This document shows, piece after piece, positions 47,331 to 56,523 of a stretch of DNA of 64,000 nucleotides; the stretch's first letter is position 1; each line of letters begins with the position of its first letter. The DNA is taken from contig NADL03000009.1 of assembly GCA_002205965.3 (NCBI GenBank), positions 248,001 to 312,000 of the forward strand. The letters run 5' to 3'. Source of the DNA: Kappaphycus alvarezii. Taxonomy: Eukaryota; Rhodophyta; Florideophyceae; Gigartinales; Solieriaceae. A program made the translations under genes and the position numbers. Under the pieces are notes generated by a model, which was not told the origin of the DNA, did no database searches, and saw only the letters and a list, made by a program, of their open reading frames with translations.

Positions 47331-48600
47331 TCAGCAGCGCCCCCTCGATCTGAAAACAATAAAAAAATTACTTGAAATACCAGGAGGAAAAATGCCCAAC
47401 TCACTTCGAAACACAAACTTGACGCGCAGCAAAGGTTTCGTTAGAAGGTCAGAGACTTGGTCTTCGGTTCGACAGTGAGTAACAGAGATCTGTTTGGACG
47501 ACACAGCTTCACGAACGAAATGATACCGAATATCAATGTGCTTGTTCCGTTCATTGATTGATTCGTTCTGGGACGAGCTAATTGCGCCTGAGTTGTCAAC
47601 TGATATCCTAATAGGAGTAGGCATTTCTCATTCATCAAACTGCAGAGAAGGTTTGACAACCAAATATTTAGAGGCAGTGCACAGAGATATGTACTCTGCT
47701 TCGCAGGACGACAGCGACACATCCTTGCTTCTTGGAGCGCCATGAGATAGGTCCACCAGACATCATGAACACGAAGCTTTCGGTAGACTTGCGAGTAGAG
47801 TGGCAGCCAGCCCAGTCAGAGTCACTGAATCCAGTGATGGTGTGAGATGAAGACGGACCGTAACGAATTCCAAGAGTTTTAGATCCGTTCAAGTAGCGAT
47901 ACACACGTTTGACAGCCCTCCAGTGAGTGACCATCGGCTTTTCGCAGAACTGCGACAGCTTGCCTACAGCAAATCCAATGTCTGGACGAGTGCAGATCAT
48001 CAAGTACATGAGACTGCCTATTGCAGAGCGATGTAGTATTGATGAAGGAAGTTCTTGATCATTAGTTCCGTCCTTGTTGGAATTGCTTTGGACCATTGGA
48101 GTATCGACAGGTTTTGAGTCCGCCATTTGGAACCTTTCCAAGATCTTGTCTGTGTATATCGATTGCGAAAGATGCAGCGTTCTCTCAGAGCGGTTTCGCT
48201 GCACTTGAATACCAAGAATTCCTGGACAGGACCTAAGTCTTTCATCTTGAATCTCTTCTTCAGTTCTGCCTTGATATTGTTGAGCATATTTCGACTGCTG
48301 CCTGAAATGAGGAGATCATCAACATATAGTATTATCATGCAGAACATAGTCTCCTTCCGATAGACATAAAGACATGGCTCGTGCGGGTTGCTGACAAAGT
48401 TGAGTTGCAAAGTCAGAAATGCATCTATTTTTGCATACCATTGGCGAGGAGCCGCTTCAATCCATACAGGGCCTTCAGAAGTCGACAGACGAGTTGGGCT
48501 TGTTTGGATCTCGGAAACCAGCTGGAGTCTCCATGAATATTTTTCGTCCAAGTCACCGTTCAGAAACGCGGTTACTACGTCCATCTGATCGCATTCCAGA
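47331..48600 (-). pseudogene. copia-2 reverse transcriptase and RNase H
   Basis: From right to left: MDVVTAFLNGDLDEK carries the first catalytic Asp (48,584 down), PRQWYAKIDAFLTLQLNFVS and HEPCLYVY follow, then FCMIILYVDDLLISGSS, an intact YVDD box. FKMKDLGPVQEFL and IYTDKILERFQMAD lead to RNase H: SAIGSLMYLMICTRPDIGFA, TITGFSDSDWAGCHSTRKS (Asp), PISWRSKKQ, and after a frameshift NKHIDIRYHFVREAV with DLLTKPL. Three or so frameshifts break the frame, yet all key residues are readable. This is the best-preserved reverse transcriptase in the window. Confidence 0.9.
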
Positions 48601-48794
48601 TCTAACAGATTTTCAAGCAGAGGAACATTAGTACAATAGCAAGAAAATACGTGTCTGTGTACTCTAGTCCGGGAACTTGTCTGAATCCTTTAGCGACGAT
48701 ACGAACCTTAGGACCGACGTCGGGTTTGATACGAAAAACGTAGCGACATGGAATCACGTGCATTCCTGGTTTTCTTGGAACGAGATCGAAGGTT

Positions 48795-49196
48795 CTATCT
48801 CACGGATATAGTTTCTTCCTTTTTGATCCCTGGCATCCAAAAATCAATGTTTTCTGCAGAAGTAGCTTCTTCGTATGTTGCAGGAACACCTGTTGAGAGC
48901 AGTGCAGTTTCTGCGACAAGTGACACATTTGAGGAAGAGCTAGAAGGACACCAGCGGATGGGCTTCTTTGAGACCCGAGAGGAACGACGAGGAGCTACTG
49001 AATGGGCTTCTTCAGATGAGAGTAAATTTTCTTCACCGGCAGTGGACTCTTCAGAATCTTCGTTTTCGTCAGCGGAATTCTGTACTTCGAAAAACTCTTC
49101 AGAAGGAGATTTATCTTCATCGGAGGAAATGTTTTGGCCGTGATCTCCATTCTGTAGCTCACATGACTTCAGGCTGTGTAAAAGTTGCGGTTTCAT
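48795..49196 (-). pseudogene. copia-2 integrase-RT linker
   Basis: The 133-codon open frame is acidic and Ser-rich (ISSDEDKSPSEEFFEV), then turns basic (APRRSSRVSKKPIRW) and ends PATYEEATSAENIDFW. The R-x-S-x-R-x-x-K-P-x-x-W element and the YxEAxxxxxxxxW element are the usual border between integrase and reverse transcriptase in copia polyproteins. The basic part may act in nuclear entry of the integrase, as known for Ty1. Confidence 0.7.
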
Positions 49197-49278
49197 TGAA
49201 AATTACATCTCTGGATATTACCATTCTTTCTAGCCGATATCCACAGCTTATATCCCTTGCTCTGAGAGGAGTACCCCA

Positions 49279-50604
49279 TCACAAGGGCTTCACGAGATCT
49301 AGGATCCAACTTCTTGAGTTTTTTCTTTGGCACGACATACCAGCACTGTGCACCAAATACCCGCATGTGAGATATGACAGGGCAATGCCGTTCCAGCGGT
49401 GGTAAGGAGTGGTGCTCTCTGGCAAAGAGCTTGACGTAACGCGATTCAGAACATAGAAAGCCGTGGAAAGTGCTTCAGCCAGAAATGCTTTGGAAGACCC
49501 TTGTGGTGTAACATCGAACGGACCAGATTGAGAAGGGTTCGATTCATCCTTCTGCAGTCCCGTTTTGGGGCTGTGAGCCATAGTGAGCTGATGTTGTATG
49601 CCGTTCTCCTTTAGGAAGTTTTTGAACTCTTTTGAGAGGTACTCTCCGCCATTGTCAGACCGAAAAGCCTTAATGAGAAGCTTATCTTCATCCAATGGAG
49701 TTTTCATTTCAGGAAACTCATGGACTTGGAGATGTTTCAGAGGCTGGCTAGTGTATTTCTCCGCAAAGGCTTTGTAGTTTTCAAAGCAATTTATCACCTT
49801 TGACTTGTGGCTCAAGGATACACAACCGTCCACTTGGAGTAGTCGTCGATGAATGATACAAAATACCTAGCCCCCCCAGAGAAGGAGTTTCAACCGGTCC
49901 CAAGACATCAGAATGAACCAGTTCTAGAGTTTTGCCGAAGGCTTTGTCTTTTCTTCGGGATTGGGGCACGGTGGGATTTACCAAGTATGCAGCCGACGCA
50001 AACATCATCTTCCTCGTTTCCTTGTGAAAGTTTTACACCTTTCACGACACCGCTTCTGATCATTGACTTGATTCCGGGAGCATGTATGCGCCAATCTCTG
50101 ATGCCAGATTGAAATTGGGCATATCAAGGAAACTTGAGATCCCGTCTGTGGCTTTAGTGCAGGCTTGGTGACATCCAAGGAGTATAGGCCATTAGTGAGC
50201 GTACCCGTCGCCACAAGAGTAGAGTCCAAATGACGAACAAGGGTGACTGTATCGTTATTAAAGCGCGTCTCAATTCCAAGCTTTGCCATGACAGATACGG
50301 AGAGCAGTTGGTAGCGAAGGTCTGGAACGTGTAATACGTTTTTCATTACACACTTGACAGTTTCTCCCTTCCGTCGTAACGTGAGAGCAACGTCACCGGA
50401 GCCAATAATCATAGCCTTAGAATCTGCCCCAAGGTCGAGAGTTGAAGGGGACGCGAGAAGGTGATAACTTGTGAAAGCTGAGCGGTCGTAAGTGACATGC
50501 GAGGTACATCCTGAATCGATGATCCATTGCATAGATGAGAGAGGAGGGCCTCCGGTAGATTGAAGTGCTACTTGTTGTGCAGGGAAGTCGACGCAAAGAG
50601 ACAA
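49279..50604 (-). pseudogene. copia-2 protease and integrase
   Basis: At 50,005-50,604 a 199-codon frame contains QWIIDSGCTSHVTYDRSAF, an intact aspartic protease active site, KCVMKNVLHVPDLRYQLLS, and SIWHQRLAH, the start of the integrase zinc module. The integrase core follows: LELVHSDVLGPVETPSLGG (first Asp), then 49,279-49,833 with LIKAFRSDNGGEYLSKEFKN (second Asp) and FLKENGIQHQLTMAHSP. The Glu region is split over frames (KDESNPSQS and following); the closing part reads AFYVLNRVTSSSLPESTTPY. The protease cuts the polyprotein, the integrase inserts the cDNA. Confidence 0.87.
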
Positions 50605-51443
50605 ACGACATCTGGGTGTTCGGTAGTTTCAGCAACCTCCGTGGCATTGAGGGATTTTCCTCCACTTCCTCTAGCCTTATCAAGATGAGCTCTAGCTGGA
50701 TGACCTCTGGGAGCGAGATGAGGGAACTTCTTGTAGCATCGGTTGCTATCACGATGCCTGCCGCAGTGTATGCACATTTCTGCGGAAGTTCCTGTTCGAG
50801 GCTTGGAAGACTGGGTCCCAGGAGTGCAGCCGTCTCAGCGACTTTGAGTGCGTCTTGATCTCGCTGAGCATGGCGCTGCTCTTCTTGGAGACATCTACTC
50901 TGTACAAATTCGAACGAAAGCTTGCCATCTTCGATATTGGAAGCATCAAGGGCTGATATGAGGCTGTCAAAGCGATCGGGCAAGCCATTGAGGAAGGCCA
51001 TGGCCATTTCGCTGTCCTCGACATACACAGACATGGATTTTAGAGTGGCCGCAAGTTGGCGAATACGGGCAGCAAATAGTAGAACTTTCTCATTTGGGTG
51101 CATCTGCGCGGTAGAAGCGACGTCTTGCGGCGAGCTTGTTTAGCAGAGTATGCTTTTCGAAAATATCACAAATGAGTTTCCACATTTTCTTGGCCGTGGT
51201 GGCATGTTGAACCTGCTCAAGGTGAGCATCTGAAAGTGTGAGTCCAATGATGGCTCTTGCCTTGGCATCTGCCTTTTGCCATGCGGAGTGAGTTGACGAA
51301 GATGCTTCCGGTGGATCAAGTGTAAGATGATTGTCAACCTCCCTGAGAGATAGGATGAGTTGAATTCGAGCTTTCCAAATGTGAAAGTTATCATCACGGA
51401 GCTTCTCGAGATTATCAATACGAGGTCCGGCAGAGGAGTCCAT
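50417..51443 (-). pseudogene. copia-2 gag
   Basis: The start at 51,443 gives MDSSAGPRIDNLEKLRDDNF and HIWKARIQLILSL, the N-terminus typical of copia gag (UBN2/DUF4219-like), with LICDIFEKHTLLNKLAARRR following. A frameshift near 51,095 moves the signal to a second frame (50,417-51,103): FLNGLPDRFDSLISALD and ARIRQLAATLKSMSVYVED match the conserved gag helices. Near 50,750 a third frame has CIHCGRHRDSNRCYKKFPHL, a degenerate zinc knuckle. The gag start lies 33 bases from the stop of the zinc-finger ORF. Confidence 0.85.
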
Positions 51444-51475
51444 GATGAGTATAATGGGACCAAGTGAATCAAAGT

Positions 51476-52370
51476 TTAATTTTTGTGTTTGTGGTCAATG
51501 TGTTTGTTGCGGTCGTGTCTAGTTTGGAAGACGCGGTTACAGTGGGCACAAGGAGTAATAGCCGACTTCCGCTCAGATCTGTTGCGGCACTTCCTACCAC
51601 CTCTGTGCTGAGCAAGTTGCTTCGGACCCGATACTTTGAGCTGACAGAGATCACAGGTGAGGAAAGAAGACTTGGGTTCCGAAACAAAGGGTATTATAGG
51701 TGCCACAGGAGGGAGGAGAAGGTACAGTGGACGAAAGAAGTGGAGCCGGAGAGGGGTTCGACAGTAAGCGGAGTCGGGATTCTTAACGCTGGAGGGTCAG
51801 CAGGAAGAGGCGGCACCGCAGGCGATAAAAGACTGGGTGAGAGTGACTGGAGCAGGAGCTGGAGGTGTCGGAGGTGCTGGAGTAGGAGAGATCAAGTTAA
51901 TAACTTGAACTGGGGCAGCTACGTTTGTAACTGGTTTCTTCTGACCCTTTGGTTTCGACACACGGCTTGCAGAGACGGGTAGAGGCTTTGAGCGGAGCTT
52001 GACTGGATTATTGGAGTTGTTTCCGATTGCGGCCTTTCTTTGTACCCAATGCCAAGATGTGTTGAAGAAAATCCTTCTTCTTGGGAGAGATAATCTTCTT
52101 GTGAGAGTGAGAAGGGAGTGAAACGACGTCCGGAGTGGTTGCAGTGGAGGTTATATCACCGCCTTCACCGTCAGACTCAATAGCGGAGTCGTCGATGAAA
52201 CGGCACTTCGGGCGAAGCTGCGGCTTCTCGGATCGGGCGGGGCTTGGACAGGGTCTAATGAGTCGTCGTCGGAAGTGAAATTGATACGGCGGACGACAGG
52301 GTCGTCTGGAGAGATCTTGATTCCTCGAAGGAAGACGGAGCGGCAGATGACCACTGGAGGCAGGACGTTG
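51476..52370 (-). pseudogene. extra C2H2-type zinc-finger ORF upstream of copia-2 gag
   Basis: Between the primer site and gag, on the same strand, lies coding sequence foreign to copia elements. From 52,354 it reads through RINFTSDDDSLDPVQ, then KCRFIDDSAIESDGEGGDIT, a basic stretch SHKKIISPKKKDFLQHILAL and GTKKGRNRKQ (likely nuclear signal), a Pro-rich linker (SPTPAPPTPPAPAPV), and ends at 51,476-51,706 with two zinc fingers: CDLCQLKVSGPKQLAQH then RGGRKC (CX2CX12HX5C, U1/matrin-like with a final Cys) and CAHCNRVFQTRHDRNKH then IDHKH (CX2CX12HX4H). Three or four frameshifts break an otherwise continuous ~290-residue product. It could be a captured host gene or an accessory nucleic-acid-binding protein. 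Confidence 0.7.
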
Positions 52371-52792
52371 CGAGGTTAGGCGAAGGCTGAGGAAGAAGCG
52401 TGAAAGATATAAGGAAGCAAGAGGTTTCGAGGAGATTTGGACTTACTGTTGAAACTAGACACGGGCTGTGAAACAAACCGAGGTATGTGACACAGAGAGA
52501 CGAGTAGCAACGAGGAGTCGGGCCGCAAAATGGACTTTGTTCTGTGGTGCGGGGATGAAGAACGACGACGGGCCGCAAAACAACCAATAGGTAGTGCAGA
52601 GACGACGGGCGTTGGACAGGCCACAAGACAGAAGGTCAGTAGATAGTGCAGAGACGACAAAGAAGTCAGATCAAACCTTAGGTGCTTTTTTTTGGAGCTC
52701 TGTGTTTTCCTCCCTACACGGAGTGTAGGGTAGCCTCAGATGGTTCGCGTCGAGCAGAGAGCGCGAAAGAGATAAGTCGGTGTGCAGCGCTA

Positions 52793-52811
52793 GCGGCCTG
52801 GGCCCATAACC
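52793..52811 (-). promoter_or_regulatory. copia-2 primer-binding site, half-tRNA type
   Basis: On the minus strand GGTTATGGGCCCAGGCCGC directly follows the LTR end (CTGTCCATCA). The + strand (GCGGCCTGGGCCCATAACC) matches the anticodon stem and CAU loop of eukaryotic initiator tRNA-Met (CTGGGCCCATAACCC). Drosophila copia is known to prime from the 5' half of initiator tRNA-Met cut in the anticodon loop, with the same GGTTATGGGCCCAG site. Confidence 0.85.
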
Positions 52812-53240
52812 TGATGGACAGAACGAGAGAGCGGGAGCGAGGGAGCCAGACAGGAGTGAGGAGAGAGCGGGAGCAGAGGAGAGAGAGAGAAGGGCAGTAA
52901 AGTGAGGGACCGAGATGGAGAGATGAGAGAGGAGAAGGTGGTGAGGAACTTTACTCAGGTAGAAGATGAGAGAGACCGGGCTTATTAGACTTCAAGGAGT
53001 CGACTGATGCTTTCTGTTGATCGAAGGAATTTCCAGAAGACAGTAGACGACGGTGAGTGTCTAACCCTAAACTTGCTTGAGCTGATCTAAAGTAGATCAG
53101 CTCAAGCTTACAGCACTGTACAGTGATAAACATAACGGTCAAGTTCTAGGTTGAACGGTAAAGTACAGTAATAACTGTAAGCCTCTTTGCGAGTTGTCAG
53201 CTGTCAGCAAAAGGGAAAAAGAAGTGAAATTACACTAACA
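52812..53240 (-). repeat. copia-2 5' LTR
   Basis: It runs from TGATGGACAG to CACTAACA, 429 bases, and drives transcription leftwards. It repeats all blocks of the left LTR: the GAGAGCGGGAG-rich start, the perfect 14-bp inverted repeat (53,076-53,106, loop AAG instead of GAG) and the ACTGTACAGTG palindrome. Differences from the left LTR are mostly 1-3 base indels. Confidence 0.9.
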
Positions 53241-53245
53241 AACTT

Positions 53246-54022
53246 TACTTAGGGTTAACGGTAGGACTTGTAGTAACTCCTAGATAGTTAACTAGTATTT
53301 ATACCTACCTCTAGAGTCTTGTGACTCTACACTAAAGATGGAACCTCGGTGCAGGCTCTGGAACTAGTCCCACCTTTCGTCGAATCCCTTCGTCAGTGAA
53401 GACAGTGGCTATTACTGTTTCTATCTCGCCCGGGTTTCCCTTTTCATAAACTTCGGGTTATACCCCTTTTCAAGGCTTCGTGTCGCCGTTGGCGCTATTG
53501 TGGCTCAGCGTCTACATACAAGTAGAGCTCCCGTACGGAGTACCGCATCGTATTCTTGGCGCTTACGTGGTTCAGCGTCTAGATACAAAGGGAACCGCCC
53601 ACCGTTGTGTTGTAGGAGGACACTCTCCGCGCATCTCCCGTGGGGTCCCAAGGCTCGCGACACCGTCGCTCGAGCAGGAGATACCTCTTCCAGCCTGTTG
53701 GCTCTCGTGACTCGCGGCAGTCACACCCGAAAAGACATTGGAACACGGTCCGGCCCTACAACCCGGGGAGGATTACTGCCAATCCTCAGCCGCCAAGCGT
53801 CTTAACCGCTCTACCAACCATTACCTGTCCCTTATAAGGTGGTAGTCGTCCGTGACTAAACACCCGTGGATCGTCGTTGACGACATTGAAGCTATGGGAT
53901 CGCAAGATCCTTAAAGAGAAAGATGGTCTCGAACGCCAGGTAGGTGGTGTGTGTTTTCCGTATTGCCTAAAGCTTATCCCGGACGAAGACTGACTCAGTC
54001 CCGTAACACGAATTGTTTTACA
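53246..54022 (+). repeat. right part of the ~1 kb LTR interrupted by copia-2
   Basis: The segment shares ordered blocks with the solo LTR at 10,182-11,178 and ends TTGTTTTACA at 54,022, followed by a primer site. It contains a ~60-base imperfect internal repeat (GTGGCTCAGCGTCTACATAC and GTGGTTCAGCGTCTAGATAC). With 46,682-46,887 it makes the 5' LTR of the next element. Confidence 0.6.
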
Positions 54023-55540
54023 TAAATTGGTCTCCCGACCTAGAGGAATTCAGGTCTGGAAGCCAAGCACAGTTGAGAAGACCGTAAGCACACCTCGGAT
54101 TCCCGACTGAGTGTCACCTGATGAGTGCCCTCGCTTTGAGCGATCTACGCACTGTACTCGGTGCCGTCTTCTCTGGTTCCGCAAATCGCCTTCGCCGAAG
54201 TCGTGAACCGCAAGAGATACTGAACGTGATGTCGTTAGTTGGATCTGGCCGACCCCGTACTCGTTCGGGCCTTGCCCAGCGCCAATAGGCCCCTTCGGAT
54301 GTCCCACGTCGTCCAACGATCGCACCTTCAGTATCAGGAGAAGAAGAACCGACAGGGGAGGTTACTCTAGCAGACGTTGAGGCTCGTTGTGAAGCCCTTA
54401 ACGCAACCCTCCGTGAATAATTCGTTCCATGGTCACTGCCCAGATAGAGACTCTTCGCGCGGAAGTTGTTGCGTTGCGTCAACAATTGGAGAACAACGAG
54501 ACAAGAATGGATGTTGACCTTCGTCAACATGAAGAACGCTTAAACACCACCGGTGTACAGCGTGATGTTGTAGCCGCACTCGGAGAAGATTGGAAACGTT
54601 ACGAGCAGACGTTAACAGAATACTCGAGGATATTGCCGTGTAAAAGGCCACTGGTCTTGAGAAGACCGAGTGTATCGGGCGTCGCTTGTCTCCACTAAAG
54701 AATGCGACCCGTCCAGGTACGAAAGTACTGGACTTACCGCCGAAGTGCCGCTCCTCCTAGAAGAAGAATAGAAAGAAGCCGCAGAAGAGGAAGACGTGTG
54801 GCTCTTCTTACGACTCGGATTCCGAGAATGGAAGTTCCCAGAACTCCGACAGGGATTCCTCGGATACGGAGTCCGAAGTCTCAATCGATGAGACCGGACG
54901 GCCGAAAGGCCGGAGTTCTCGGAAGAAGAGGCATCAAAACCTCCAGACCACAACGTCTACGGCGACCTCTGGTCGTACCTAGATGACCCGAAACGGGTTA
55001 CGGGACAAACCAGGCCCAGAGTGGGTGGGTCTGGAAGAATTGGAATCCACTAATAATTTGTACCAACGCCTCTTATCTTACACAACGTACAGCCTCAAGC
55101 ATACTTCTCAGTCATTGACATCGTCACACACGGGAAGAGCGCGGACTAAGGCCAAGCTTATCCTGCAGAAGATCAGGAAAAGGGACTTCTTCTCTGGCGA
55201 TGACCCCATTGGAGTCCTCGTCTTCCTTTCCCTCATGGTTCGGAAGTTTAACCTCCAGGGCATGACCGAAGCCCAAGCCTTTCGGGTACTACCCGACTTC
55301 TTGACCGGCATTGCAGAACGCCAGTTCCGCTCAGTCGCGGAGACCACTTCTCCGGAGCAGGGTGGAATAACCGGCTGGCCGGAAGCAGTACAGTGGTTAT
55401 TGCGTTCGTTCGCGACCGACGATTCCATCCACAATATGGTACTCGCAATGCGAGATGTGCGCCAGTTGCCAACGAAGAGGAGCGTGACTATTACTTACGC
55501 CTAACGAAGTAATGGGCTGCTCTGATTGGTCGGAAAAATG
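54022..55540 (+). pseudogene. retrotransposon gag behind the ~1 kb LTR
   Basis: TGGTCTCCCGACC at 54,028 is a primer-binding-like site. From 54,429 a frame encodes a coiled coil (QIETLRAEVVALRQQLENNE), and 54,983-55,504 encodes a 173-codon gag domain: KAKLILQKIRKRDFFSGDDP, IGVLVFLSLMVRKFNLQGMT, EAQAFRVLPDFLTGIAE, and GWPEAVQWLLRSFATDD. The following EEERDYYLRLTK sits in another frame. The FxGxDPxxVLxFL and AxxxLPxFLxGxA elements are those of capsid domains in LTR elements of algae and fungi. No pol follows; a hAT remnant starts about 55,540, so the element is truncated. Confidence 0.6.
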
Positions 55541-56523
55541 TCCTGAAATGAATTTTTCAGCGTGAAATTCTCAGGCAATTCAGGTAAGGAGGACTCCAAG
55601 ATCAACTGCAACTGATAATCGAACGATTCTTCCGGAGATTCATCTAGATACCCATTTCATCTTCATCATTTCTATTTTCATCAAAATAGCTTCTTTTTCA
55701 TGTAGATCAGAGTGCAGAGGTACATCTGTGAGCGCAGACTTTTCCGGGCAGATATTGAATTAATTCCTTCAGCTTGATTGCGATTGTCGAGTGACAAGAT
55801 CTTCTCCATGCGAGATTCTATTAATACAGATTCTTCTATTTCAGCCAGTATTACTTCCTCTTCAGATGATATTTCGACCTGTTTTTTTCGCATATGCAGC
55901 ACTTTCGGTGGTTACAAATGCTATCTTTTCGCAATTCCAGCTTTTTTTCGACGAATCAATTAGAAACGGGAAAGCTTCTTCTCTATATGAAGACGCATAG
56001 TTTTGAGCAAAAGATCAAGTTTGTATGATATTTCCAATCTTCATCGATATAGATACTGTCAATGACGAATAAGAGTCATTACTATCAGTCTTCCATACAT
56101 CCGTGGTTCCAGCAAGTATCGGTACCTTCGAAAGGGATTCTAAATTTAGATTATCACGACAGTTTCTGGTTTTTCGAGACAATGGGTGACAACCTAATGA
56201 CTTAAGTGATTAAATTTCGGAGAAAACTCTTCGATAATAGCCCTGGAACCCGAATCTACAGTGATTGAAAGTGGTCTTTGATTCACAGCAATCTATTCCA
56301 CACACATGCTGACAAATTTTTTTCTGAATGGTTCCTTTCTTTGTGATCTTCTGGTGAACAGTTTCTTAAACCCTGCAGGTGTAAGGTTTGAAATAATCGC
56401 AGAGCCGCTTTTACGACTTTCGTACGTAACTGAGATGTCAGTCGTATTGTGCTTGGTGATGAAATAGCTTCTTACATTAGTTGTTCCACGTCCTAAAGGC
56501 ACCAATCTTGGCAATATCTGCAC
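55540..56523 (-). pseudogene. second hAT-like transposase remnant (hAT-2)
   Basis: The frame at 56,293-56,523 ends in RKEPFRKKFVSMCVE, and after one stop continues IAVNQRPLSITVDSGSRAII and EEFSPKF, which matches the hAT block preceding the catalytic region (MIVxDxxPFSxVExxGFRxLxxxLxPxY). Further left, NDSYSSLTVSI and YIDEDWK-like sequence fits the IWTSxxNxSYxxxTxHYIDxxW block. Then follows a weaker segment (55,681-55,902). The C-terminal dimerisation domain is not visible. Identification is by pattern, with every piece broken by stops. Confidence 0.45.

Larger units (their letters stand above)
46888..53240 (-). mobile_element. complete Ty1/copia retrotransposon, copia-2
   Basis: This 6,353-base element has two LTRs of about 420 and 429 bases, a 5-bp duplication (AACTT), a primer site complementary to the initiator-tRNA anticodon arm, gag, protease, integrase, reverse transcriptase and RNase H on the minus strand. 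About 1.35 kb lies between the 5' LTR and gag, much more than usual, and it encodes an additional zinc-finger ORF. Coding parts are interrupted by single-base-type frameshifts, with most catalytic motifs still readable. The LTR copies differ by many small indels. Confidence 0.92.

Noticed and set aside
51464-51982. 172-codon + strand frame
   Set aside because: It is antisense to the zinc-finger ORF of copia-2, whose cysteine and histidine pattern is far more convincing.
53480-53837. Three overlapping + frames (76, 101 and 65 codons)
   Set aside because: They fall within the ~1 kb LTR, whose repeated blocks at 10.2-11.2 kb do not keep a reading frame.
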